Shown: positions 56,320 to 64,000 of the stretch, in pieces
Layout of the letters: each line of letters begins with the position of its first letter
How positions within the stretch are numbered: the stretch's first letter is position 1
Assembly (NCBI RefSeq): GCF_000281085.1
Contig: NZ_JH767523.1
Span: 128,517-192,516, forward strand
Direction: 5' to 3'
Length of the DNA stretch: 64,000 nt
From: Catenovulum agarivorans YM01
Lineage (GTDB): Bacteria > Pseudomonadota > Gammaproteobacteria > Enterobacterales > Alteromonadaceae
The notes under the pieces: model-generated
What the model saw: only the letters and a program-made list of their open reading frames with translations
The model's database searches: none
Told to the model about the DNA's origin: nothing
Program-made: the position numbers and the translations under genes

Positions 56320-56358
56320 GGATTAGATTGAGTTAAAAAAGTTGCTTGTAAAAACAAG

Positions 56359-56372
56359 GGTAAACGTTTTAC
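56359..56372. promoter_or_regulatory. Candidate GalR operator upstream of galT
   Basis: GGTAAACGTTTTAC has the central CG and the AAACGTTT symmetry of GalR/LacI operators. It lies 120 bp upstream of galT, and a similar sequence lies upstream of the galR-like gene. Confidence 0.55.
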
Positions 56373-56492
56373 TTTTTTCCTTGTGTTATTTATTTGTAAA
56401 GCGTATGATGTGTCAAAGTTTGTTATTTCTTATCGGCCATTATATATGGCTTATGGCATTTTTAGGTTAAATTACACAAAGAGGGTAAACGT

Positions 56493-57536
56493 ATGACCAC
56501 TGAGTTTGATCCAACTGAACACCCGCATCGCCGTTACAACCCTATGATTGGCGAGTGGATTTTAGTTTCTCCTCATAGAGCTAAGCGTCCTTGGCAAGGC
56601 CAATCTGAAGTTTTAGATGAAGAACAAAAGCCTAGTTACGATGAAAGCTGCTATTTGTGTGCCGGTAACAAACGTATAACGGGCGAGTTAAATCCTCAGT
56701 ACGAAGGCACTTTTGTATTTACTAATGACTTTGCAGCATTAAAAACAGAGTCTCCAGAATTTACAAGTGATGATGCCTTGTTCAAACAAGAAACAACGGT
56801 TGGGTGTAGTCGAGTAATTTGTTTTTCGCCAGATCACAGCAAAACGCTACCAGAAATGAAAATTTCTGATATTGAAAAGGTTGTTGACACCTGGCAAGAG
56901 CAAACTGCCGATTTAGGCCAAACTTACCAATGGGTACAAGTGTTTGAGAATAAAGGCGCTATGATGGGCTGTTCGAATCCGCATCCACATGGACAAATTT
57001 GGGCTCATCAACATATTCCAACCTTACCAGCTAAAAAATGTGATCGTTTTACCGAATATTTCAACAAGAATGGTCGCAATATGATAGCTGATTACGTGCA
57101 GCGTGAACTTGAATTAAAAGAACGCATTGTATGTGAAAACACAGATTGGGTTGTTGTAGTACCTTATTGGGCTGGTTGGCCATTTGAAACCTTGTTGTTA
57201 CCTAAATTTACAGTTTCTCGTATGACTGAGTTGAACCAAGGTCAAAAAGCAAGTTTGGCAGATATCATTAGTCAAATTACCATTCGTTACGACAATTTGT
57301 TTAATGCATCTTTCCCATATTCTATGGGCTGGCATGGTGCACCATTTGATGGTAGTGATGACCACCCAGAGTGGACTTTACATGCAACTTTTTTCCCGCC
57401 GCTGTTGCGTTCAGCCACGGTCAGAAAATTTATGGTTGGTTACGAAATGATGGCTGAAGCTCAGCGTGACCTAACCCCAGAACAAGCTGCTGACAGATTA
57501 AGAAATGTTAGCCCAGTGCATTACAAAAATAAGTGA
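56493..57536 (+). CDS. galT: Galactose-1-phosphate uridylyltransferase
   Basis: A 347-residue HIT-superfamily enzyme of the Leloir pathway, exchanging UMP between UDP-glucose and galactose-1-phosphate. The zinc site CYLCAGN and the catalytic NPHPHGQIW are present. GAGGG lies 7 nt before the ATG. The stop overlaps a possible GTG start of galK. Confidence 0.96.
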   Translation: MTTEFDPTEHPHRRYNPMIGEWILVSPHRAKRPWQGQSEVLDEEQKPSYDESCYLCAGNKRITGELNPQYEGTFVFTNDFAALKTESPEFTSDDALFKQETTVGCSRVICFSPDHSKTLPEMKISDIEKVVDTWQEQTADLGQTYQWVQVFENKGAMMGCSNPHPHGQIWAHQHIPTLPAKKCDRFTEYFNKNGRNMIADYVQRELELKERIVCENTDWVVVVPYWAGWPFETLLLPKFTVSRMTELNQGQKASLADIISQITIRYDNLFNASFPYSMGWHGAPFDGSDDHPEWTLHATFFPPLLRSATVRKFMVGYEMMAEAQRDLTPEQAADRLRNVSPVHYKNK

Positions 57537-57544
57537 GTTTGACC

Positions 57545-58687
57545 ATGAGTAGACAAGATTTAGTAACAGGTTTATACCAAGACAACTTTAACGCACAGCC
57601 ACAAGCTGTGATCCATGCGCCTGGCCGGGTAAATCTAATTGGCGAACATACAGATTACAACGGCGGCTTTGTACTACCTGCTGCGATTAACTTTGGTACA
57701 GACATAGCTTGTACTTTACGTGATGATAGAGAAGTGAACATTTTAGCGGCTGATTTGGAAAAAGAAGTCATTAAATTTAGCTTAGATGATATCCAGCGTG
57801 ACGAGGCGCATAGCTGGAGTAACTATGTTCGTGGTGTGTTGCTATCTTTAATGAAAGTTTACCCAGACATTAAAGGTGCAAACTTAGTGGTTTCAGGCAA
57901 CGTGCCGCAAGGTGCTGGTTTAAGTTCTTCAGCTTCTTTTGAAATTGCTATTTTAAAAGCCTTTAGTCAACTTAATAACTTGGACTTAGATGGCATCAAA
58001 GCAGCGTTGATGGGACAAGAAGCAGAAAACGAATTTGTTGGTTGTTCATGCGGTATTATGGATCAGCTTATTTCAGCTATGGGCAAAAAAGATCAAGCTA
58101 TGTTGCTTGACTGTGAGTCATTAGAAATTCAATACACTAGTGTACCAACTTCATTGGATTTAGTGATTATAAACTCAAACGTAAAACGTGGTTTAGTCGA
58201 CAGTGAATACAATACCCGTCGTCAACAATGTGAAAACGCAGCAAAAATTATGCAAGTAGACACATTGCGTGGCGCTGATATGGCGAAATTAAATGAATTT
58301 AAGTCTCAATTATCAGAGCTTGAATACAAGCGAGCGCATCACGTAATTACTGAAAATCAACGTACATTGGATATGTTGGCAGCGTTAAATGCGGGTGAGT
58401 TTTCTAAAGTAAGTCAATTAATGAAAGGTTCGCACGCGTCTATGCGCGATGATTTCGAAATCACCACAAGCCAAATTGACTACTTAGTTGAAATTGTTGA
58501 TCAAGTGATTGGTGAGCAAGGTGGCGTACGCATGACAGGTGGTGGATTTGGTGGTTGTGTTGTAGCACTTGTGCCGAAAAACTTAACCAGCGCTGTTAAA
58601 GCAACTATTGCTGAAAATTACTTTAACAAAACTGGCCTAAACGCAGATATCTTCATTTGTAGCGCAGAACAAGGTGCTTTTGCTTAA
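57545..58687 (+). CDS. galK: Galactokinase
   Basis: A 380-residue GHMP kinase. Motifs in order are GRVNLIGEHTDYNGGFVLP, the phosphate loop VPQGAGLSSSASFE, and GGFGGCVVALV near the C-terminus. It phosphorylates galactose at C1. ATG 57545 is given; a GTG at 57533 overlapping the galT stop would add four residues. No galE or mutarotase gene is next to it. Confidence 0.95.
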   Translation: MSRQDLVTGLYQDNFNAQPQAVIHAPGRVNLIGEHTDYNGGFVLPAAINFGTDIACTLRDDREVNILAADLEKEVIKFSLDDIQRDEAHSWSNYVRGVLLSLMKVYPDIKGANLVVSGNVPQGAGLSSSASFEIAILKAFSQLNNLDLDGIKAALMGQEAENEFVGCSCGIMDQLISAMGKKDQAMLLDCESLEIQYTSVPTSLDLVIINSNVKRGLVDSEYNTRRQQCENAAKIMQVDTLRGADMAKLNEFKSQLSELEYKRAHHVITENQRTLDMLAALNAGEFSKVSQLMKGSHASMRDDFEITTSQIDYLVEIVDQVIGEQGGVRMTGGGFGGCVVALVPKNLTSAVKATIAENYFNKTGLNADIFICSAEQGAFA

Positions 58688-58755
58688 TCAAAGGTACACA
58701 GAGTCGTAATGCCAATTTGATTTGACATACTTATTCAACGCTTAAGTATGGGTTT

Positions 58756-58782
58756 GAGAGAAGCTTTGCTTCTCTCTTTTTT
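58756..58782 (+). terminator. Rho-independent terminator after galK
   Basis: GAGAGAAGC/GCTTCTCTC, a perfect 9-bp stem with a 3-nt loop, is followed by T6. It ends the galTK message before the convergent regulator gene. Confidence 0.93.
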
Positions 58783-58798
58783 CTAATACATCAGTGGA

Positions 58799-59809
58799 CT
58801 ATTTTAACGCGACTGAAACAGACTCTCGTTTTACTATGGTCGGAGTATATTTGTGGGTACTTGTGTGTTCAGCTTGCGGCTTTTTAGTCGCCAGTGATAA
58901 AGCTAACTCAGCGGCTTTAACGCCCATCATTTCAATTGGGTATTTTAATGTGGTTAATTTAGGTCGGCAGTAGCGGGCTAAAATAACGTCATCAAAGCCG
59001 ATTACAGAGACTTCAGTTGGTACTTGCACACCGTGATCCAACAACATTGACATGGCACCAGCAGCCATAGCGTCGTTGTAAGCAACGACAGCTGTAAATT
59101 CAATGCCTTTACTCAGCAGGTTTTGCATAGCCGCTTCACCACCTTCTTGATCCGGCGTTGCTAACTCTATTGCAGCTTTTTCTATGCTGATACCAGCCGC
59201 GTTTAATTCATCTTCAACGCCTTTCAATCTAAGAATCGGGTCGTCAATTTGGTATTGGCTGGTAATTATGGCTACTTTTTTATGACCAAGACTCAATAAG
59301 TGTTTTGCAATGCTTGCCCCGCCAGCATAGTTATCTAGCCAGACACAACGGTCAGCAATAGCTTCAATGTAGCGATTAATTAACACAAAACCCGGAATTT
59401 CTTTAGCGTAACCAACTAAAACGTCGTCACTGAGTGCTTTGCTATGTACTACCATAGCTTCACATCTATGCTCCATTAAAGTATCAATAGCCTTCATTTC
59501 AGTTTTTGCTTGAATGGAGCCAGAGCTTAATAAAACTTGCATGTCTTTTTGGCGTGCGACACTTTCGATACCATGCGCTAAAGTTGCAAAAAATGGATCG
59601 GATAACTCAGCTAAGACCACGCCTAACGACGGGTTTCGTTGAGTGACTAATGCCCTTGCATTGGCATTAGGGCGGTAGCCCATTTCTTTCATTATTTCTT
59701 TAATGCGCGCGCGCGTAGCATCACCTACTTTAGGACCATTGTTTATAACGCGCGAAACAGTCGCAAGTGAAACACCTGCAGCACTTGCAATATCTTTTAT
59801 TGTTGCCAT
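58799..59809 (-). CDS. galR: LacI-family transcriptional repressor, GalR/GalS-like
   Basis: A 336-residue regulator. The N-terminal helix-turn-helix is IKDIASAAGVSLATVSRVIN with hinge GYRPNANARAL. The sugar-binding core follows (LGVVLAELSDPFFATLAHGI, SVIGFDDVILARYCRPKLTT). The sequence and the galTK neighbourhood match GalR. It is convergent with galK. An operator-like site just upstream of its start suggests autoregulation. Confidence 0.88.
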   Translation of the reverse strand: MATIKDIASAAGVSLATVSRVINNGPKVGDATRARIKEIMKEMGYRPNANARALVTQRNPSLGVVLAELSDPFFATLAHGIESVARQKDMQVLLSSGSIQAKTEMKAIDTLMEHRCEAMVVHSKALSDDVLVGYAKEIPGFVLINRYIEAIADRCVWLDNYAGGASIAKHLLSLGHKKVAIITSQYQIDDPILRLKGVEDELNAAGISIEKAAIELATPDQEGGEAAMQNLLSKGIEFTAVVAYNDAMAAGAMSMLLDHGVQVPTEVSVIGFDDVILARYCRPKLTTLKYPIEMMGVKAAELALSLATKKPQAEHTSTHKYTPTIVKRESVSVALK

Positions 59810-59819
59810 ATTTAACGGG

Positions 59820-59835
59820 GTACAACGTTTTCATT
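59820..59835. promoter_or_regulatory. Candidate GalR operator upstream of galR
   Basis: GTACAACGTTTTCATT shares the AACGTTTT core with the site upstream of galT and begins 11 bp before the galR start on the minus strand. It is less symmetrical than the galT site. Confidence 0.45.
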
Positions 59836-59934
59836 GTGATTTGATACGAATGTTACTAAATTAAGTCAATTGGTAACAGCGTTAATTTTGTCAAAGTTGC
59901 ATACTTGTCCTATGCTCTAAGAAAAGGAGGGAAC

Positions 59935-60459
59935 GTGAGCAGCCTTAGTTTACCTAACATTATTGATGTTGAAGCGTCTGGTTTTGGACGAGGTAGCTAC
60001 CCAATTGAAGTTGGTGTGGTTTTATCGTCAGGCAGGCGGTTTTGCAGTTTGATTGAACCTCATGAATCTTGGCAACATTGGCAAAGGACAGCTGAAGATA
60101 CACACAAAATCTCATTGCAAGAGGTATTATTATTTGGCAAAGATATTAAATGGGTGGCTAACCAATTAAATACTGTGTTGGCCGGACAAATCGTTTATTC
60201 CGATGCTTGGGGCAATGATTCAAGCTGGGTTGCTAAATTGTTTGAACAAGCTGAGGTAAGTCAGCATTTTAAAATTGATAGCATAGTCAATGTGTTAACT
60301 GAGCAACAAATGGAAATTTGGCACGACACCAAAGAAGCGCTTGCAGCAAATAGCAAAGAGGCTCGACACAGAGCCAGCAATGATGCTGTGCTTATTCAAA
60401 ATACGTTTTACCAAACGCAAATTAAATTGGGCTTAGTGAATAAAATCGACGTAGCGTAA
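59935..60459 (+). CDS. DEDDh exonuclease-like RNase H-fold protein
   Basis: A 174-residue protein with the acidic set of DnaQ-type exonucleases: Asp 11 and Glu 13 in DVEASG, Asp 90 in YSDAWGND, and His 145 and Asp 150 in RHRASND (the DEDDh spacing). The substrate is unknown. The GTG start at 59935 is fixed by a near-perfect AAGGAGGG just upstream; the frame continues 10 codons further up. It ends one base before the convergent PilZ gene. No partner polymerase is near. Confidence 0.75.
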   Translation: MSSLSLPNIIDVEASGFGRGSYPIEVGVVLSSGRRFCSLIEPHESWQHWQRTAEDTHKISLQEVLLFGKDIKWVANQLNTVLAGQIVYSDAWGNDSSWVAKLFEQAEVSQHFKIDSIVNVLTEQQMEIWHDTKEALAANSKEARHRASNDAVLIQNTFYQTQIKLGLVNKIDVA

Positions 60460-62964
60460 TCACTCACCAAGCAATTTACGTGCGAGCAATTGTTGTTGCA
60501 CTTTTTCGTAACTAAAACCGTAACGCAACATAGTTTCTTCTGTAATATCTACTATATCCCCAACAGCAGTAACCGACCATAAATCTTCTTCTAGCTGCTT
60601 AGCCTTGTGAATAGCATATTGGCTTACATACGCCAATTCATGGGCGATATAGTCAGTATCTGGACGACCTGTACGCGATAAATAAATACGCAGCGAAAAA
60701 AACAAGACATTATTTTGAGTTGCTTTTTGAATAAAGATTTTTCTGGCTGAGTTACTGCGCATTTCCGAAGCGAGAATGGTTTCAAAGCGTGTTGTTACAT
60801 TAGTTTCTTGCGCTCTAACTCTGACAAACAAATCTTGGTAAACAGGCAGGGAGTCACGTTGTAAACGCCTTAGCATATTAATAATAAAACTGTTCAAGTA
60901 GTTGTTGCGTAATAATGGATAAAGGTTGAAGCCAGTTTCGTTATCACTATTAAATAATTTTAACGCCGTCGAGTTTGCATTAGTGTAAGCAATATTTTTG
61001 AGCTCGTGACGGATACCGCGTTTGTGAATGAAAAAGCCAATATTGTTTTGTGCGCGAATATATAGGTTACGCAAGGCTTCGGCTAAACCTGGGATCACAT
61101 TGCCCATAAACGCAGCTTTTAGTTTGTCTTTATTTTTATCAATTAATTGCTCGAAAAATTGTTTGCCTACATGCGCTTGGCCTCGCTCTTCAAACGCACG
61201 AAGGTTAATGATTGTTTTGGCTTTATTGAAACCCATGACCTCGTAAACTAAATTTTTCAGTTTAAACTTGCTGGATATTTGCTGTAAGTCGGGTAGTTCA
61301 ATTTTAAGTTTTTCATATTTTTCGACATTCATAGACTCTGGACATTCTATTTGCATGCCGTTGATTGAGAAATCTTTTGTTATACCCGATTTATCTACAT
61401 ATTCAGTAGATAATACCACTGCAGTTTTGTAGATGTAGCGAGTTTGCGAGCGCAAGTTGACGTATTTAAATGCCACATCTTCAACAGGTAAAATTGGGTC
61501 GGTTTTAGCGTGGCCAAACACTTTGAGCTCGTTAACTTCATTTATTTCAAAACTATTGTTTTGTTGGTATAAGGCTTTGGAGTCTTCATCGTCCACTGGG
61601 GTTAATACCAATACGTATTTTAGTTTGGAGATATGGCTAAGCACACGTGGAGATGGGCGATTTTTATCTTTAAACGTTTTGTGTTCAGGTGTAGGTGGCA
61701 AAGTTGCGGGTAAATACGCATTTTCTACCGCAATGCTATTTAGTTGCGCTTTGTAGACCATCCAGTTTTTTTTGCTACTACCAAACGCCAAAAAGATTCG
61801 TTTTAAATTGTCGTCTGCGGCGAGTTCTTCCGCAGAGGCAGAATAAAAATAGGTACGCCCTTTGGCCACGTGGGTAAAAGCGTAAAAGCTAGTTTCTTTT
61901 TCACTGTGTGTTTGATTTAACAACTCAGTAATACGTTTGTGGGTGAGTAGTTGGCTGATACAAATTTGGTTATTTTCGTCTAACCAATTACGCACTAAAT
62001 TTTTGTTATGGTCGTTGCTCAACATCATAACAGGGTAGAGCGCACCATTGTCATGTTGGGCTATAAATACAGGTAGTGAGGTGATACGTGGAAGGTAATA
62101 TTGTTCGTAACCTTTGATCAAAACCGCATCAACCGAATTATCTAAATTGAGTTTATAGCGTCGCTTATTGCCATTAATAAAATTAGCGAGAAACTCATCA
62201 AACGAGTGGGTTTCAACATCATAAGTTCGAACACAGGTCGGGTATATGTAACCTTGTTTCTGTTCGACATTAATGACTCTGTATTGAATTTTATCTTTTA
62301 GGCCTAAAGCGAATTCTTTTTCTAAACCAAGAAAACGGATATAAACCAATTGACCAGGTGTTACTTGATATTTGCGCTGTAATTTTAAGCGGCAGCCACT
62401 AACTGATATATCTGTGGTAACCGCTTTAAATAAGTCGGTTACGCTGGCTTCAACTTCAATTTGCATCGTGTAATTCATGCGCTCTTCTTCGCGCATTTGT
62501 CGCTCACCAAATTTAAGTGCGACCGCTGGGTAATTTGCAATTGTGCCGCCGCTGTCAGCCGTACTATCTGAGCTGCTTGTTGTATCACTATCTAAATTTG
62601 TATTGCGGTTTTTCTTTTGTTGTCGGCTGCGATCGGTAATATCTTCGAAGATGCCATTACAATAGAGGCCATAAATTTCTATACCTTTTTCGAACCGTTC
62701 AATGCTGTGCATATCTAAATAATGCACGATACCTTGATGGTCGTACTCTGTGCATTCTTCGTCGACCAAACCGCGAAGATCAATACGACGTGCACAAGGG
62801 GTGGCAAGGCGCTTAAGCTCCATTTTTATTAAAAATCGTTTTGGTTTTGGTATATCAGACGCCAACAGATTCAATACTTGATCAAAATCAGGTGCTTTGA
62901 CACTCGGTTTTAGTTTTTCAATGATTGATGCAAATTCAGCAAGTGTTGGATCTTTTTTTGTCAT
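60460..62964 (-). CDS. Large cytoplasmic protein with two PilZ domains
   Basis: An 834-residue protein. PilZ domain 1 has REEER (about 158-162) and DISVSG (185-190); PilZ domain 2 has RSQTR (about 505-509) and DFSING (531-536). Both therefore keep the two cyclic di-GMP binding motifs RxxxR and D/NxSxxG. The other 600 residues, in three blocks (1-150, 265-495, 600-834), match nothing I recognise. A Ser/Thr/Asp-rich linker lies near 125-140. ATG 62964 is used; a TTG six codons earlier is in frame. It is divergent from radA. It probably reads cyclic di-GMP; the output is unknown. Confidence 0.82.
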   Translation of the reverse strand: MTKKDPTLAEFASIIEKLKPSVKAPDFDQVLNLLASDIPKPKRFLIKMELKRLATPCARRIDLRGLVDEECTEYDHQGIVHYLDMHSIERFEKGIEIYGLYCNGIFEDITDRSRQQKKNRNTNLDSDTTSSSDSTADSGGTIANYPAVALKFGERQMREEERMNYTMQIEVEASVTDLFKAVTTDISVSGCRLKLQRKYQVTPGQLVYIRFLGLEKEFALGLKDKIQYRVINVEQKQGYIYPTCVRTYDVETHSFDEFLANFINGNKRRYKLNLDNSVDAVLIKGYEQYYLPRITSLPVFIAQHDNGALYPVMMLSNDHNKNLVRNWLDENNQICISQLLTHKRITELLNQTHSEKETSFYAFTHVAKGRTYFYSASAEELAADDNLKRIFLAFGSSKKNWMVYKAQLNSIAVENAYLPATLPPTPEHKTFKDKNRPSPRVLSHISKLKYVLVLTPVDDEDSKALYQQNNSFEINEVNELKVFGHAKTDPILPVEDVAFKYVNLRSQTRYIYKTAVVLSTEYVDKSGITKDFSINGMQIECPESMNVEKYEKLKIELPDLQQISSKFKLKNLVYEVMGFNKAKTIINLRAFEERGQAHVGKQFFEQLIDKNKDKLKAAFMGNVIPGLAEALRNLYIRAQNNIGFFIHKRGIRHELKNIAYTNANSTALKLFNSDNETGFNLYPLLRNNYLNSFIINMLRRLQRDSLPVYQDLFVRVRAQETNVTTRFETILASEMRSNSARKIFIQKATQNNVLFFSLRIYLSRTGRPDTDYIAHELAYVSQYAIHKAKQLEEDLWSVTAVGDIVDITEETMLRYGFSYEKVQQQLLARKLLGE

Positions 62965-63150
62965 ACTTATTGTTGAGTCCAAAATCTATGGCTTAAAAAT
63001 TAGGTATTTACCTTGTGCGACAAATTATTATCGTCATTGTTGTAAACAAGTTTATACCTAAATTACTGGAAAATGTAGAAAAGGATTAATTTTATCTATT
63101 GCTAGAGCCTGATAAACTTGCAGAAAATTATCAGAAGTTAAATGAGTTTT

Positions 63151-64000
63151 ATGGCGAAATCTAAAACTGCTTGGGTTTGTAATGAATGTGGCGCTGACTT
63201 TTCACGCTGGATGGGGCAGTGCAACGAATGTAAGTCTTGGAATACCATCACAGAATATAAAGTTGCTAAATCTACCAGCCCGAGTGTTGCAAAATTTTCA
63301 GGTTACGCAGGACAAGTTACTGCCAAAATAGAAACTTTAGAGTCAATTGAATTAACTGAATTACCTAGAATATCTAGTGGCCTACAAGAGTTTGATCGAG
63401 TTTTAGGTGGCGGAATAGTGCCAGGCTCTGCTGTGTTAATAGGCGGCTCGCCAGGTGCTGGCAAAAGTACTTTGTTATTACAGACTATGTGTCATTTAGC
63501 TAAACATATGCCAGTGTTGTATGTAACGGGTGAAGAATCGTTACAGCAAGTGGCGATGCGTGCTGATCGCCTAAAACTCCCAAAAGACAAACTTAAATTA
63601 TTATCAGAAACCAATGTTGAGAATATTTGTTTATTAGCGAGTGAAATAAAACCTTCCATCATGGTCATTGACTCAATTCAAGTTATGCATATGACGGATA
63701 TTCAGTCAGCGCCGGGGAGCGTTTCGCAAGTACGTGAAACCGCTGCATTTTTAACCCGTTACGCTAAACAAAATCATGTCGCAATTTTTATGGTCGGACA
63801 CGTAACAAAAGACGGTACCTTGGCCGGCCCTAAAGTGTTAGAACATTGTATCGACTGCTCTATTTTGTTGGATGGCTCGACGGACAGCCGATATCGAACT
63901 TTGCGCAGCCATAAAAATCGCTTTGGTGCAGTGAATGAACTTGGGGTATTTGCTATGACAGAACTAGGCATGAAAGAGGTGAAAAACCCGTCGGCGATTT
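63151..64000 (+). CDS. radA: DNA repair protein RadA, N-terminal part (cut by window end)
   Basis: The frame is open to the window edge (283 codons). A zinc finger with C10, C13, C24 and C27 (VCNECG, QCNECKSW) precedes the RecA-like domain: Walker A GGSPGAGKST, Walker B IMVIDSIQV, and the RadA-specific KNRFG motif near nt 63914. The Lon-like C-terminal domain is outside. RadA promotes branch migration in recombination. ATG 63151 is given; ATG 63142 is in frame three codons earlier. Confidence 0.95.
   Translation, partial: MAKSKTAWVCNECGADFSRWMGQCNECKSWNTITEYKVAKSTSPSVAKFSGYAGQVTAKIETLESIELTELPRISSGLQEFDRVLGGGIVPGSAVLIGGSPGAGKSTLLLQTMCHLAKHMPVLYVTGEESLQQVAMRADRLKLPKDKLKLLSETNVENICLLASEIKPSIMVIDSIQVMHMTDIQSAPGSVSQVRETAAFLTRYAKQNHVAIFMVGHVTKDGTLAGPKVLEHCIDCSILLDGSTDSRYRTLRSHKNRFGAVNELGVFAMTELGMKEVKNPSAI

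Noticed and set aside
58799-59809. The GalR-like protein as the missing regulator of the pectin operators
   Set aside because: It is convergent with galTK and has its own differently cored sites (AACGTTTT rather than ACCGGT); no link to the pectin locus is visible.
1-64000. tRNA, rRNA, CRISPR array, toxin-antitoxin or phage-defence system
   Set aside because: Nothing with the needed repeats, cloverleaf-like sequence or gene families was seen on either strand by eye.

Overview
The window is a chromosomal segment of a marine gammaproteobacterium, most likely from the Alteromonadales (Alteromonadaceae-like). Three things support this: AT-rich codon use, conserved gammaproteobacterial gene blocks (tolC/nudF-yqiB-cpdA-yqiA-parE; comEC-msbA-lpxK-ycaR-kdsB; fldB/xerD; fnr-uspE-ttcA; ccoNOQP), and a pectin-use cluster with a TRAP transporter of the kind found in algae- and plant-polysaccharide degraders. 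The genus is an inference. No tRNA, rRNA, CRISPR array, prophage or recognisable transposase gene was seen. The first gene and the last gene (radA) run off the window edges.

Layout. 1-4007: three signalling genes in a row (C-terminal part of a hybrid kinase, a REC-GGDEF diguanylate cyclase, a REC-HisKA-HATPase-REC-HPt kinase). 3990-9843: tolC facing away from nudF-yqiB-cpdA-yqiA-parE. 9878-14106: a DUF389 membrane protein, a DUF1439 protein, an aspartoacylase-like hydrolase and the NhaD antiporter. 14425-20145: a tripartite RND efflux operon. 20175-24938: ychJ, pfkA, fldB, ogt, xerD, dps and a DUF2062 protein. 24974-31359: comEC and the lipid A/KDO block msbA-lpxK-ycaR-kdsB plus DUF1244.

31460-44964 is the accessory highlight, a pectin utilisation locus. 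It holds a DUF4861-GH105 lipoprotein, kduD, kduI, a DctPQM TRAP transporter, a GH28 polygalacturonase, a CE12 acetylesterase, a CE8 pectin methylesterase, a UxuB-like reductase and kdgK. Four copies of a palindrome of the form TGCYACCGGTGGYA sit in its promoter regions and define one probable LacI-type regulon whose regulator is not in the window. The genes imply this flow: surface de-esterification and backbone cleavage, TRAP uptake of (unsaturated) uronates, then conversion through KduI/KduD or UxuB routes to 2-keto-3-deoxygluconate and phosphorylation by KdgK. Pectate lyases and the KDPG aldolase must lie elsewhere.

45033-55782 holds a small zinc-ribbon protein, a MITE-like structured intergenic element, ttcA, uspE, fnr and the full cbb3 oxidase set (ccoNOQP, fixH, ccoI, ccoS and a TauE/SafE-family protein), with a candidate FNR box upstream of ccoN. 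55840-59835 holds an uncharacterised membrane-anchored protein and a galactose block (galT, galK and a convergent GalR-type repressor, with candidate operators). 59935-64000 holds a DEDDh exonuclease-like protein, a large protein with two PilZ domains, and the start of radA.
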